Positions 42,501-49,623 of a DNA stretch of 64,000 nucleotides are shown here, one piece after another. The translations under genes and the position numbers were made by a program. Every line of letters begins with the position of its first letter. Position 1 is the first letter of the stretch. The DNA is from Prostheceraeus crozeri (taxonomy: Eukaryota > Platyhelminthes > Polycladida > Euryleptidae), in the NCBI GenBank assembly GCA_907163375.1, contig CAJQUW010001420.1, positions 868,001-932,000 on the forward strand. The letters run 5' to 3'. The notes beneath the pieces were generated by a model. It did not search any database, had not been told where the DNA came from, and saw only the letters and a list, made by a program, of their open reading frames with translations.

Positions 42501-43089
42501 TTTGAAAGTCCAGGGAGCAGAGGAACTTGTTTTTACAATCACAATGAATAGCCTCCCGTCAAAAGCAGTTGACATATTGCGTTTCAACGACAAAGCCAAG
42601 ATGAACAAACGCAGAGCTGCCTGCTGTGCCGTGTTTCAATTTATTCAGCCATTCTACATGTCTTAAGCCAGTTTTGGCCATTCCGAGCCGTACTGACGAG
42701 TTCTTGTAGGGAGAACATCTTTCTAGAAATTACAGAGCTATTTATTTAATATTAGCAAATGACATTTTAATAGCTTATTAAAATTGCGCGGAAAATCAGC
42801 AGAATGTTATAATCAATTTATTATTATTTTAATTAATTTATTATTAATTTATTTATATGCAACTCAGAGTTGCAACCAGTCCAGAATTTTGTATAGTATA
42901 TTATTTTAAATCACTTCATTTCGGCCGGAAGTGATCTTTATAAGCCTACTGGTGATTGGTGTCTGTAAATTATTTTCAGATGCCGATATTCCTGAGGATT
43001 CGATGCAGCGGATAAGATGCGAACGATTGCAAATACTAAATGAAAAAGAAGAAATCGTGCGATCGATTTCGAGTGACATCCAACTCTGA
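7694..43089 (+). CDS. ASTE1: Asteroid/ASTE1-like XPG-family nuclease, eight spliced exons (623 aa predicted)
   Basis: Spliced model: 7694-8150, 12355-12575, 17272-17568, 19195-19311, 27039-27351, 28159-28388, 33455-33581, 42980-43089. Every junction has GT-AG and the phases match, giving one 623-aa frame ending in TGA. The N-terminus MGLNGLMGF is the XPG/FEN1-type start, with Gly2. Candidate metal-binding acids are D38 (VDF), D99 (CDGK), E173 and D175 (FGEADY), D195 and D197 (NDSD) and D269 (RGND), so the whole FEN1-type set is present. The C-terminal half carries asteroid-family signatures: a VVVEDPGIQSI...DLRRFFYRML block, NWLQAVFRH and IPKPYECFSG. The length fits human ASTE1 (about 680 aa). 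Human ASTE1 is reported as a structure-specific endonuclease acting with shieldin in DNA-end processing; fly asteroid is linked to EGFR signalling. The FAM120 family is more distant and longer. The assignment is from remembered family motifs; the function here is inferred. Confidence 0.88.
9091..12305 (+). mobile_element. hAT transposon (3.2 kb) nested in intron 1
   Basis: The left end reads CAGCGTTTCCAAAAGTGAGC at 9091. The right end, read in reverse, is CAGCGTTTCCAAAGTAAAAT from 12305. CAG(C/T)G TIRs of this kind are typical of hAT. Subterminal words of the form CTGCGCGGA/CTGCGTGGA recur at both ends (about 9116, 9152, 12250, 12269). TTAATC touches both ends (9085-9090 and 12306-12311), but a clean 8-bp target duplication cannot be called because the flanks are AT-rich. 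The element carries a transposase pseudogene on the plus strand and has the same orientation as the host gene. Confidence 0.85.
10021..11674 (+). pseudogene. hAT-family transposase, one frameshift and incomplete 5' end
   Basis: Two overlapping frames make one protein. 10066-10560 gives the RNase H-like part, with catalytic-type Asp in AVMSDSANVMRGQKGG and VETRWLQIYEVVQRY. From about 10562 the next frame continues FFQTSAPVTHLIYDRMVSII and ends with the dimerisation domain LPHGNADTERLFSSMKRIL (the hAT Glu) and FNGILTVKLFMRNRG. The shift lies at a T6 run (10556-10561), where one base is extra. Homology continues upstream to about 10006, where a stop breaks it; an exon acceptor at 9944 may mark a spliced 5' part. 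The last 110 residues form a Lys/Glu/Arg-rich coiled coil, unusual for hAT. The zinc-finger N-terminus was not found. Confidence 0.88.
12355..12575 (+). CDS. ASTE1: ASTE1-like exon 2 (XPG-I domain)
   Basis: The acceptor is tttttag at 12354 and the donor is gag|gtaagt at 12576. It encodes residues 153-226. It contains the XPG-I signature: an acidic pair in PFGEADYIIAQEL (E173, D175) and a second pair in VLTNDSDFAVF (D195, D197), the layout of asteroid and FEN1 active sites. It lies only 49 bases downstream of the right end of the hAT element occupying intron 1. Confidence 0.9.
12705..13729. mobile_element. Non-autonomous hAT-like element (CAGTGGCGGGCGC ends) in intron 2
   Basis: The left end, CAGTGGCGGGCGCAGTTAAT at 12705, is mirrored by CAGTGGCGGGCGCGATTCGA read inward from 13729. 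The next 50 bases of both ends share words such as AATCG, CGTGCGAC and AATCGCG. CAGTGGCGG termini are characteristic of hAT elements. There is no coding capacity. The flanking octamers (ctttaact and caactcca) do not match, so the target duplication has decayed or one end was lost. Confidence 0.75.
13730..15793. other. Intron 2 sequence without recognised genes
   Basis: The word GTTCACT occurs repeatedly between about 13935 and 14060. A small GC-rich inverted repeat (AGATGTT...AACATCT) spans about 14088-14148. No coding exon could be supported. Confidence 0.4.
15794..16753. repeat. Inverted-repeat-bounded segment (ATGGGGCACATTC ends)
   Basis: ATGGGGCACATTC at 15794-15806 is matched by its exact reverse complement at 16741-16753. 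A second pair of related words, CACATTCGTGCAGG and CCTGCACGAATCCG, lies inside each end. This suggests a 960-bp TIR element in intron 2, with no recognisable coding sequence and no obvious target duplication. Confidence 0.45.
17272..17568 (+). CDS. ASTE1: ASTE1-like exon 3 (GND motif)
   Basis: The acceptor is gttttag at 17271 and the donor is gtt|gtaagt at 17569; both ends are in phase 0. It encodes residues 227-325. VDLSIIRGNDFTSPII carries D269, matching the asteroid GND and FEN1 GSD position, the last metal ligand. The rest is basic and polar linker. Confidence 0.87.
19195..19311 (+). CDS. ASTE1: ASTE1-like exon 4
   Basis: A short 117-bp phase-0/phase-0 exon, residues 326-364, after acceptor ttacag and before donor agg|gtaagt. 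It carries FEEACRHSRDFYHL and RYKPGEITHYLER, which match in position the region before the asteroid block where the linker re-enters conserved sequence. It is too short to appear as a standalone ORF; I found it from splice signals and phase. Confidence 0.8.
19312..22785. other. Intron 4, left part, nothing recognised
   Basis: AT-rich sequence with short, patternless open frames. Near 22630-22690 the words TGTGTAATATTCC and TGTAATTCTTGTG recur but do not form a clean repeat. Confidence 0.4.
22786..24529. mobile_element. 1.74-kb foldback/TIR element built of CCCGAT-rich repeats
   Basis: The left end starts CCCGCTGAAAAATTGACCCG. The reverse complement of the right end (from 24529) starts CCCGCTGAAAAATTGGCTCG. 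Inside the left end is a 143-bp tandem repeat, and inside the right end a shorter repeat of ATCGGGTGAAAATTCGGGTG type. A further imperfect inverted repeat pairs about 23697-23830 with 24105-24235. CCCGAT or its complement occurs dozens of times. There is no coding capacity. The superfamily is unknown; a 2-bp TT duplication is possible but not diagnostic. Confidence 0.72.
22874..23260. repeat. 143-bp tandem repeat, about 2.7 copies
   Basis: The phrase GGGTT(A/G)TTGACCCGATT recurs at 22874, 23018 and 23160, spacings of 144 and 142 bases. Copies two and three are almost identical; the first is more diverged. Each unit itself contains inverted CCGATT/AATCGG words, so the array could form many alternative hairpins. 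Confidence 0.85.
24530..25884. other. Intron 4 middle part, no feature supported
   Basis: A GC-richer patch at 24930-25220 holds a 73-codon open frame that I do not recognise. The rest is AT-rich with no repeats seen. Confidence 0.4.
25885..26087. repeat. Inverted repeat (87-bp arms), foldback element
   Basis: Arms 25885-25971 and 26001-26087 are near-perfect reverse complements around a 29-bp loop. Shared words include TTTGACGAAATATGAGTCG and CCTTGGCTCGACATAATTTT. It is probably a MITE or foldback insertion in intron 4. Transcribed with the gene, it would form a long hairpin. Confidence 0.88.
26088..27038. other. Intron 4, right part, nothing recognised
   Basis: No coding exon, RNA gene or repeat end could be supported before the exon 5 acceptor at 27038. 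Confidence 0.4.
27039..27351 (+). CDS. ASTE1: ASTE1-like exon 5 (asteroid C-terminal block)
   Basis: The acceptor is tcttctag at 27038 and the donor is ccaa|gtaagt at 27352. It encodes residues 365-468 plus one base. LYLHKVVVEDPGIQSI and LKDLRRFFYRMLAG correspond to the asteroid-family segment in which a V(V/L)xxxPxxQ motif precedes an Arg/Tyr-rich helix. The preceding intron (19312-27038) is 7.7 kb and holds the CCCGAT-repeat element. Confidence 0.87.
28159..28388 (+). CDS. ASTE1: ASTE1-like exon 6
   Basis: The acceptor is ttgttgcag at 28158; it joins exon 5 by completing a split codon. The donor is ctacaa|gtaagc at 28389, phase 0. It encodes residues 469-545 and ends in SVRCLTMYNWLQ, which corresponds to the Trp-Gln helix of asteroid proteins that continues in the exon at 33455. 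Confidence 0.85.
29401..29480 (+). ncRNA. Degenerate hammerhead-like core in a repeat tail
   Basis: CCCATGAGTAT is followed by a perfect 5-bp stem GTGTC-TGC-GACAC (29422-29434) and GAAACGTC (29435-29442). This is the order core, stem II, GAAAC, GUC of a hammerhead ribozyme, but the first core box differs from CUGANGA at two positions, including the essential G5. A following AATAAA (29491) suggests a retroelement tail. It is read as a remnant, not an active ribozyme. Confidence 0.3.
29631..32277. mobile_element. hAT-like TIR element (CAGAGTGGCGGCC ends), 2.65 kb, intron 6
   Basis: The left end is CAGAGTGGCGGCCGAGCCCG at 29631. The right end, read inward, is CAGGGTGGCGGCCAAATTTC from 32277. 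GTCAATT immediately flanks both ends (29624-29630 and 32278-32284), a 7-bp perfect match consistent with a hAT target duplication that lost or changed one base. GCCCGGGAA words recur near both termini. The interior contains a GC-richer unidentified patch (30480-30860) and the candidate cassette exon 31849-31988, but no recognisable transposase. Confidence 0.75.
31849..31988 (+). CDS. Candidate cassette exon inside a hAT-like element (ASTE1-like gene)
   Basis: An open 140-bp segment follows atttcag (31848) and precedes gtcatt (31989). It would encode an acidic stretch starting SDKSAKYNFLEFDESDDDNG. It enters in phase 0, matching exon 6, and leaves in phase 2. The next exon has two acceptors, at 33454 and 33465; only the second keeps frame after this segment, for a net gain of 129 bases (43 codons). 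It lies inside the TIR element 29631-32277, and skipping it gives the family-like WLQAVFRH junction. It is therefore either a rare transposon-derived cassette exon or a chance open stretch; the donor is weak. Confidence 0.35.
32278..33454. other. Intron 6 remainder
   Basis: AT-rich, with a run of AATTAC/GTAATT words at about 32900-33035 that forms short palindromes. No coding sequence supported. Confidence 0.4.
33455..33581 (+). CDS. ASTE1: ASTE1-like exon 7
   Basis: The acceptor is ttccag at 33454, with an alternative ttcag at 33465. The donor is accg|gtaagg at 33582. It encodes residues 546-587 plus one base and includes FSFFGKALRVTHRIPKPYEC and FSGAMMF. These match the (L/I)PxP...(Y/F)SGxL landmark near the C-terminus of ASTE1. 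The other two frames do not continue into the terminal exon: one hits TGA inside the exon, the other stops five codons into the next. Confidence 0.83.
34820..35584. repeat. Left arm of a large inverted repeat, with extra outer repeat
   Basis: 35142-35584 is the reverse complement of 36997-37440, with only scattered differences over about 440 bases. The outer sequence 34820-35141 (starting near GGGTCATTCCACATCAAAAC) looks like the rest of the same repeat family but has no counterpart beyond the right arm. The 70-codon minus frame 35097-35309 is simply this repeat and recurs in the right arm. Confidence 0.8.
36997..37440. repeat. Right arm of the large inverted repeat
   Basis: Reverse complement of 35142-35584. 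The inner boundary at about 36997 (acaaagcacatact) and the outer boundary at about 37440 are sharp. The 1.4-kb spacer (35585-36996) has no recognisable coding content. High arm identity implies a recent inverted duplication or two insertions of one family in opposite orientation. Confidence 0.85.
38210..38870 (+). pseudogene. mariner-type transposase remnant
   Basis: Successive plus frames read as a broken mariner transposase. An N-terminal HTH part is RWMKDFNDGNSPDIVDAPRY, then RDIAELLNCNRSTLH and a stop. A catalytic-region part contains LDETRV (first Asp, mariner GDET position), TWLGKDEPRRQVVR, then FPYGVTVNADAMVDYLRRTG, matching the iFPxGxTVxAxxYxxxL motif. Several stops and frameshifts separate the parts. 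The copy ends near 38920 where another repeat begins; no TIRs were found. Confidence 0.75.
38921..39077 (-). repeat. Dispersed repeat copy A (minus orientation)
   Basis: Reverse complement of 41101-41272, with a deletion of about 12 bases in the middle. Shared words include CTAACTTTATTTCTCTTAGC and CGCACCCACACTTAGGTA. Read on the minus strand it contains AATAAA, suggesting the 3' tail of a retroelement. It directly follows the mariner remnant. Confidence 0.8.
39496..39558. repeat. AT dinucleotide microsatellite
   Basis: About 30 uninterrupted AT units, within a wider AT-only tract from about 39455 to 39565. Confidence 0.97.
39566..41100. other. Intron 7 DNA between repeat copies A and B
   Basis: No coding sequence. 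At 40880-40975 the words CCGATTA, GGCCGATTAATCGG and ATCGGTTTATCCCTA form a local palindromic patch resembling the end of a TIR element, but I found no partner end. Confidence 0.4.
41101..41272 (+). repeat. Dispersed repeat copy B (plus orientation)
   Basis: Inverted partner of 38921-39077. It contains CGCCTGAAGATGGCGAATGG (from 41187), then AGAAATAAAG with a polyadenylation-type word. The CTGAAGA...GAAA arrangement (41189-41219) resembles other hammerhead-like motifs in this window. Confidence 0.8.
41771..41935. repeat. Perfect 65-bp inverted repeat with 35-base loop
   Basis: 41771-41835 and 41871-41935 are exact reverse complements over 65 bases (for example CCCAAAACGATCGATGTCGT against its complement). 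The loop 41836-41870 holds CCTGAAGATGGCTGCC and GCGGCTGAAA, a hammerhead-like core with a 6-bp stem II (GGCTGC/GCGGCT, two wobble pairs). It lies in the last intron, so the pre-mRNA would form a long uninterrupted hairpin. Confidence 0.95.
42411..42445 (+). ncRNA. Degenerate hammerhead-like motif
   Basis: CTCATCA (42411-42417) precedes a 4-bp stem GTCT/AGAC (42419-42422 and 42431-42434) and GAAAC (42435-42439). The same order is seen at 29411. Two core guanines are replaced by cytosine, so it should be inactive. GCTGAAACGTC and GCGAAACGTG follow at 42454-42477, typical of retroelement tails. Confidence 0.25.
42980..43089 (+). CDS. ASTE1: ASTE1-like terminal exon
   Basis: The acceptor is ttttcag at 42979. 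The split codon with exon 7 gives Asp588, followed by 35 residues rich in Glu, Arg and Ile (MQRIRCERLQILNEKEEIV) that look helical, then TGA at 43087-43089. The preceding intron is 9.4 kb and full of repeats. There is no canonical AATAAA in the next 200 bases; AT-rich variants near 43170-43190 may serve for polyadenylation. Confidence 0.75.
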
Positions 43090-44841
43090 TTTTGTGTTAA
43101 TTATCCGACATTGATCCAGTGCACTTGCTTATGTAGGACTTTTATCATTATCTGTTTTTATCCAGAATATGCAATAGAAAAATATTATATTTGCGTTCAG
43201 AAATGTGAATGATTGTAATTTCTTTATATCAATACAATCTTTAACAATCGAATTGTGGACATTTTTCAGTCTGAAAATCACTAGTATTTATTACGTGATT
43301 TGAAGCGCAGTAGCATGTCGATGATTGACATATACAATGTATTATTCAAGGGATCAGCAGGGACCAAGACTGATGTAGACACTCACCATAGATTTAGGAA
43401 AACTGAGTTATGTTTTCTCGTATAAGATATGACAATATTCCATAGGATTTCTTACATCGAAAAGTGATTTGAATGAACACTTATAATATAGTGCTCATGG
43501 TACATTACATCATTGACATTGCTCTATAAAAGTGGGGGCGCCAAGCATGCCCATTGTCATGTTCCAAATGCGGTTTTGCGGAGATAGCACGGCAGAGATC
43601 GACTTTACTTTGAATAATGTCGAGCATTGTATACCTCTATAATTTTGTCAGCTTAGAAGGCGTTAACGCGAGAAGTTCGTTCAAATAAGGGCAAAGCACC
43701 GTTCATCGAAAATTTCACATTTTAGTATTATTGCATGAAAACGGGGTAGTATTCAAGAAAATTTACTTATTTGGTGACACGCAATTATTTATAGAAAGAG
43801 TCACGAAAAGTGCATCATGTGCCTCTTGCGATGAGAGTAATTCAAGCTGGTACAAGGCTTTGTCATTCTGATGCAAAATCCAGAACATACCACTGTCAAT
43901 CAACTTTCAGCATCTTAAATCAGCAATAGAGCTTGGATTAGAAGACCAGACTAGAAACACCAGGTACCCCTCACAAACCTTAGTCGAAAATAGTAAACCG
44001 CAGATTTTCTCATCATCCTTTTTCTGATCGTTCTTTTGTTACATGAAGCGCACTTAATACCGATTTTAGTGGCTCTCACAGTGCATCAGCGATAGGTGTC
44101 ATGGATTCAATCAGCTCAAATATGGCTGCTCAACATTACGTTGGTCAACAGCTTGTCCACTGCTTTCTATAACTTGAGGAAAGTGCATGTTTGAGAAAAA
44201 ATATTTATTCGGCATATAATCAACCTATATTGAATCATTCTAAAATAAAATTGGTGAATTGCTAGAAAATTCTCTAAATCTGTAGTAGCTTAAATTCCTA
44301 GCACGGTTTGAAGCATACTTAATTTGATGTATTGGCACAAATTCAATCTGGACGTCGCGCTAAGAATTTTGATCCTGAAACCGTAATCAAGCGAATTATT
44401 GAAAATCCACTATGCTTACCAGCATCAATCTATTCTTCATTTTTTCTAAAATATGACTGGCGTCGAAATTAGCTGCAGAAAGATCTTGCTTGCTGCAAAG
44501 CAATATCTTATACGCAACTCTACTCATTATAGCCTACCCTTATCTCAATTTTTTTCAAATGAGTGGCGTTTCCAGGAATATTATCAGCTGCTGCGGTACA
44601 GCATTGACAGACGTGCACCAAAGTGTTTAAATATATCAAGTGTGGAAACTCCCCATTACTCTAATGTATTAACCTCTGCTATGGTAATCCTATTGTTTTC
44701 AATCGGAGATTCTGAGCGGGTATTTCTCCTAGGAGAAATGTTTTTGCCATATATTTGTAATAACATCGAAGATATAAAAAAATCTAAGAATACAGATAAC
44801 TATGTAGCAAAAGTCGGCATCAGTTGAATGGACACGATCAG
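43090..44841. other. 3' flank of the ASTE1-like gene
   Basis: Contains the presumed 3' UTR and then AT-rich DNA. A 124-codon plus open frame (44453-44827) is longer than most here, but I recognise no motif in it and give it no function. Confidence 0.4.
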
Positions 44842-45775
44842 TCAAAATGAACACCCAGAAAAGTTACAATTACTGAAGATCAATCTTGCGGGTTGAAGAT
44901 TACTAAGCTGAATTGTATCCATTTTTTGATCTTCAAGCAACATGACGTCCTCTTGTCGTTGGGTACTCGTCTGTGTTTGTGAATGATGCATGAGAAGCTC
45001 TGATTCATTTCGAGGTAGGGCGGGGATCAATGATTGAGGCTGATTGTTGGATTGGGTCGAAAATCCATAAAGTGCGTCTGACATCTTCATTTCGAAATGT
45101 TCATGTTGAATGTAGCATCTATCGGAAGACCTATTGATTCTTCCAGTTTTCTTTTCCGCCACTTCTGCAGGAATACCACCTTGTATTAACCTCACTTTGA
45201 ACGACCTCCGTAAACTTGTGTTGCTATAATATTTGTCATCTGAGCATATTGTTGACATGAATTCACGTGTAGGCTAACCTTTTCTATAGTGTGCACTCCC
45301 ATAGGAGAAGACTTGTACCACATATCAGAATTGATTTGGCTGCTGGGTAATGAGCCTATAGTAGAACGCTGTGCATCCTTTTCTACCACCAGTTTCTGGA
45401 CGATGCCGCATGTATTCCTTGTATGGAAACACCACACGTCTTGTCGGATCATCTTGGTTTTGATAAGCTCGTGTGTGCTTCTGTTCCATTCTGGTACAAT
45501 TCAGTCCGAAGCGTTTGTTCTTCGACATGTTTTCGGTGTATTCAAGGTATTCTCTTCCGGCGTCAACTTTAAGTTTTATTTGTGCATTTTCTCCGTACCG
45601 TAGGTTTCGATGCTCTTGGCAAGCTCTTAGGCTAAAATGCAAGACAATAGTGTCTTCACCAGTTTGTCGGGGTCAGAGATTCCGAAGGCACCAATTTCCC
45701 ATAATTTAGCTTCCTCTTATTTCAAAATAGTGTTCTCCCGTTTGGATGACCGCATGCAGCCTAGTCGAGCGGACT
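44842..45775 (-). pseudogene. Crypton-type tyrosine recombinase (DUF3504-like) pseudogene
   Basis: Three minus frames read in order as one DUF3504/Crypton recombinase. It begins with EAKLWEIGAFG, then a first Arg region FSLRACQEHRNLRYG, a Lys in DAGREYLEYTENMSKN, PYKEYMRHRPE, WYKSSPMGVHTIEKV, a helix TSLRRSFKVRLIQGGIPAEV, TGRINRSSD and a Tyr in RCYIQ. In active relatives the HxxR box reads like HSLRRT; here the His is lost, and the GHK-like box reads GRI. At least two frameshifts and one stop break it. QEHR and WYKxxPxG are distinctive of this family, which also includes host genes derived from Cryptons. A C-terminal tail of 70 residues is Gln-rich. Confidence 0.8.
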
Positions 45776-47032
45776 TTTTCATTTGAGCGTCTAAACTATC
45801 TCTGCTATTTTGAAAATCTATTTAAAGTAAAACTTGACTTCTATGTAAAGTAAAAAATAATTTCTGTGCAATAAACTTCATGAAATCATTTATTAAGTCA
45901 AATAACAACAACACTTTTTGTAGGGAAGAGATTATTCCGGATTTATCCGGAATTCCGGATTTTTTGCTGCCATCTGGGTCATTTCTGAGATCCGCCAGAA
46001 AATGCGAAAGAAATGGGAGGGTATGTGGCCCCCAAGATGGAATGGCATCCTCATGAAGTAGCGCATGGTCCCGTCTTAAGACAAAACATCGTCATGAAGC
46101 TTCTTCGTTGCATAAGACCCCTCTGATCACAAGTTACTACAATTAATATCATTCATAGGTCCCCAGCTCTAACCACTCATGGACCCCTCGGGCGACCCAT
46201 GGTCCCTTCTCTGATGATCAGTGGTCCCCTCCCTGATGATCAGTGGACCCCCTCAGACGACCCATGGGTCCCTCTGACTCTTTATTGTCTTAGAATATGA
46301 CCTTCACAAGATCTGAATGTATCCCCACATGGATTATGTGGTCTATTTAATGTCGATTAATATCGATAGTTAAAATTGTTTAAGTGCTTTTACGCTTGCA
46401 TTTCTCGGTTTTGATATTAACTTATCCAAAAAATCTCTTCTTACTCCATTCTATCTATTCATCGATTTAATTTCTGATGTTAGGCGAGAGGTAGGATGTG
46501 GAACCTGTAATGATATTCACATATCATCGACATATTTCAGGGCATTATCGACCTTCTCCTAGAGAAGCGTCAAAATATGCCAAGTAAAATAAAATAAAGA
46601 CATTATATACTATATGAAACGAAATTTTCCACATGCATGTTGTCTCTTAGATTGTCTGAAAATGCGAAACTTCATCACTTTCCACTGCGTTACACGTTTT
46701 CGTTATATGCATGGAAAATGTGAGAAATTCATCTTCATCTTAGACGAAGATGGATTCGTCAATCTAGACTGCTTTCTGATATGAAATTTCACCTTTTCAG
46801 ACTATCAAAGAAGCAATGAATATGTAAATTTTTGCTTCAAATAATATGTTATGTCTTTAGTTCATTTTACTTGGCCATTTTTGACGCTTCTTTTTGGACT
46901 GTCGATATTACACGACAAAATGTCGATATTATACGAATATCATTATACTGTAGTTTACACACCTTGCTTTTCACCAAGAATCATAAATCGATAATAAATT
47001 CGAGTAAGAAGAGATTACTTGGATATCACAGT
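45776..47032. other. Non-coding DNA with a short GC-rich tandem patch
   Basis: At 46150-46275 phrases such as CTGATGATCAGTGG(T/A)CCCC recur with a 22-base spacing (46211, 46233), with CGACCCATGG on either side. Around 45935-45960 CCGGATTTATCCGGAATTCC is palindromic. No gene recognised. Confidence 0.5.
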
Positions 47033-47856
47033 CATAGAGTAGGGATATATAGGTATAGTGTCGACTCAAAAAAGTATCTGTATACAGTGAAAATTTTTAT
47101 ATGAAAAGATTCAGTTTTTTGCGGAGATTACGTTACCGTGGTTCAAAAAATTATTTGAGCACTTTTGAAAAATGTCAGAATTTGTCAATTTTTTTACTAC
47201 CGAGATGACTCTCCTACATAGGTAGTATGAAACAAGTTGGATATCGAAAGGAATGAATATTTGATAATAAGTATCCTAACTAAGCGGATTTCAATCTGAT
47301 TATCAAGGGAACTTCATTAACTGCATTATAATGAAAGTCTTCATGAAAAAGTCGCGATACTACCCGTGCTTTCTTGCATGAAATTTCAAGTTTTTAATTC
47401 AATCTTCACCGGCATGATTTTATGATTCACTAAATTCATGTTTCATTTCTTGAATCTGAGTAGTGATGTGGAACCATTTACATCTTTCAAAGTTAAATTA
47501 AGTCATTGTCTTTGATTATGTTGTTTTGCTCCACCAGTGGCAGGTTGCTAAAGATATGATCACGCTTAAGAAGATTCTCTTAAGGTTCAGCACGAAATCA
47601 GTAGCAGCTCATCGAGTTGCTAATTTAACAAACATTACCTCTCCAAAACTGTCATGACACGGAGGGTCTGCAAAATAATGTCATTTCCTTTATCAATTCC
47701 GTGGTAATTTATTCAAAGCTGCATAAATGTGCATGTCTCACATTTGGAAACAAATCCAATTGTATTCAGCTCGAGTTCATTTAATAAAATCGAAAGTATA
47801 TACTATACACATTGGGGATTTAAGAAATGCGGAGTTGCCACTCTACCTACTCTATG
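47033..47856 (+). mobile_element. Non-coding 824-bp TIR element with perfect 8-bp target duplication (copy 1)
   Basis: The ends are CATAGAGTAGGGATATATAG and, read inward from the right, CATAGAGTAGGTAGAGTGGC. ATCACAGT flanks both sides exactly (47025-47032 and 47857-47864). An 8-bp duplication fits hAT-like transposition, although the ends lack the usual CAG. A second, inverted copy lies at 55411-56264. Confidence 0.9.
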
Positions 47857-48689
47857 ATCACAGTTAATATCAAAACCGAGAAATACATCCGTGAGAGCCC
47901 GAAAACCATTTTACTGTCGATAATACACTGTCTTACTCTATAGATTCTAGGAAAATGATCTGGCTTGGGGTTACTTAAAATTACAGGCTGGCCAGAGCTT
48001 GCTTGTGGAAATTCTTCATACCGGTGCATTATGATGTGCATATGATTTTATTATATTCAAGAAATTTTATACATATTGGTATTCGTCATCTATATTTCAA
48101 CACATCATTGGTACCAATGACGGCTAATTTGATATAAGCTGCGTACAATGGTATATTGTAGGTATTTGCATTCAAGAAGTAAATTGCACATCGTGAAGTA
48201 GACAATTCAATTTGTTCTACGGTGTACGGAATATATTATTGCTTCTAAATTGTGAAACTCATTATGCACGCCAAGAAATTTTGATTCACAAAACCCTCCG
48301 TCATATCATGACATTTTAAAATATCATTAAGGTCAGAAAAGTTGTAATTCCTGCTTGATATAATTGCTGAGAAAATGTTTTATATATTACAGAGGTTTAA
48401 CCTGCGGCGCTTTATAAAACATGAAATTCTGCTAGTTATACTCTCAAAAGGATGGAGGTTTTGTCTGCGGTACTTTGCCTCTATATGGTTGAGCTGTAAT
48501 TAATTATTATCTGTGGCCTTAGTGCATTAATGATCAATGTGTTTTTAGTCACATCATGGGCCTATAGTGTGTAGGCGCATAAAGATTCATACCTTAAAAA
48601 TTGACTCCTGGATTACTTGTAACCAGTAAAAACTGAAAATGGGCTCCAGAAAAAGGAGCGTATGGTCCTCCCCAGAAGAGATCTTCCGG

Positions 48690-48870
48690 ATATTTTGTGA
48701 CATCCCGTTTTCATCCCTGTTTTTGTTAACTTCCTTTCAATGTTCAAAATTGCTAGGTCACTGAGGCGCTCTTGGACCATGGTTGTCCTCAAAAATGTTT
48801 TAATAGGCTTCAATTTGCTAACTGTGTTCACAGACAACCGAAGTTGCTGGGATGACTAATGCAGTTTCGA
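48690..48870 (-). pseudogene. hAT dimerisation-domain fragment
   Basis: The minus strand reads ALVIPATSVVCE in one frame and then, after a stop and frameshift, KLKPIKTFLRTTMVQERLSD and LAILNIERKL. This is the typical hAT C-terminal order (IPATS..ER.FS.LK..K..LRSTM.QERLS.LA). The form is that of the ZMYM/DUF4371-type hAT group, different from the transposase at 10021. Only this domain survives. Confidence 0.75.
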
Positions 48871-48927
48871 TTGGTTTTTTATACTGGTGACAGTGGGAAA
48901 GAAAGAATGCTTACTTAGGTTATCAAT

Positions 48928-49091
48928 GAATATGATGTAAATAAAAATGTGATGAACATTGAATGGAAAATCTATCAAGAAATTTGAGGGCCATTTGCAA
49001 TAAGTCATTATCCGGTATATATGATACGATATCATATATACCGATAGATTTTCCATTCAATGTTCATCACACTTTTATTTACATCATATTC
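48928..49091. repeat. Inverted repeat with 49-bp arms and an inner palindrome
   Basis: 48928-48976 and 49043-49091 are reverse complements with one or two differences (for example GATGAACATTGAATGGAAAA). The inner end holds GGTATATATGATACGATATC, part of a second palindrome (about 49014-49042). Confidence 0.9.
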
Positions 49092-49623
49092 ACAACGGAG
49101 AACAAACTTATCGTAAGTTCCTTTATCCATTATTGTAAAGCAGTCAAATAGGGAGAGAGTTTCAATGAATTCTGTGAAACGCAATGATTATTTTTTGAGA
49201 AAAATGTCAAGTACCTTCTTCAGGCAGAGAAATAGAAACTCTCTGATTCATTTTTACGGATTGTAGACAAATTTGAAAACGTGGGGGGGGGAGATGACCC
49301 TTAAGTACCTTAAACTGTTCCTGATGTTAACCGCTTCTGCTATCTGTCTTTCTATCGCGTTGTTGTAACGCACACTCCTCACATTTATTGTAAATTTCTG
49401 CTCAACTTCATCATGCCTTACAATGTCTCCATAATACCGAGCCATCTTTTCGCTCTTGTAGTTGCTTCCAGTGTTCATTTCCTCATTTCGGATTGAAACT
49501 GACACTGACGTGAGATCATTTTGTTTTCTCCTTCTCTGCTGATATTTTACTGGGTCTCTTTAGGCGCACCTTAGAAAATCAGCGTGTCATGAGTTTGAAA
49601 AAAGTGTTGCTTTTATTCCTTAC

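Noticed and set aside
44453-44827. 124-codon plus frame as a gene
   Set aside because: No recognisable motif, splice context or neighbour; length alone is not enough in this DNA.
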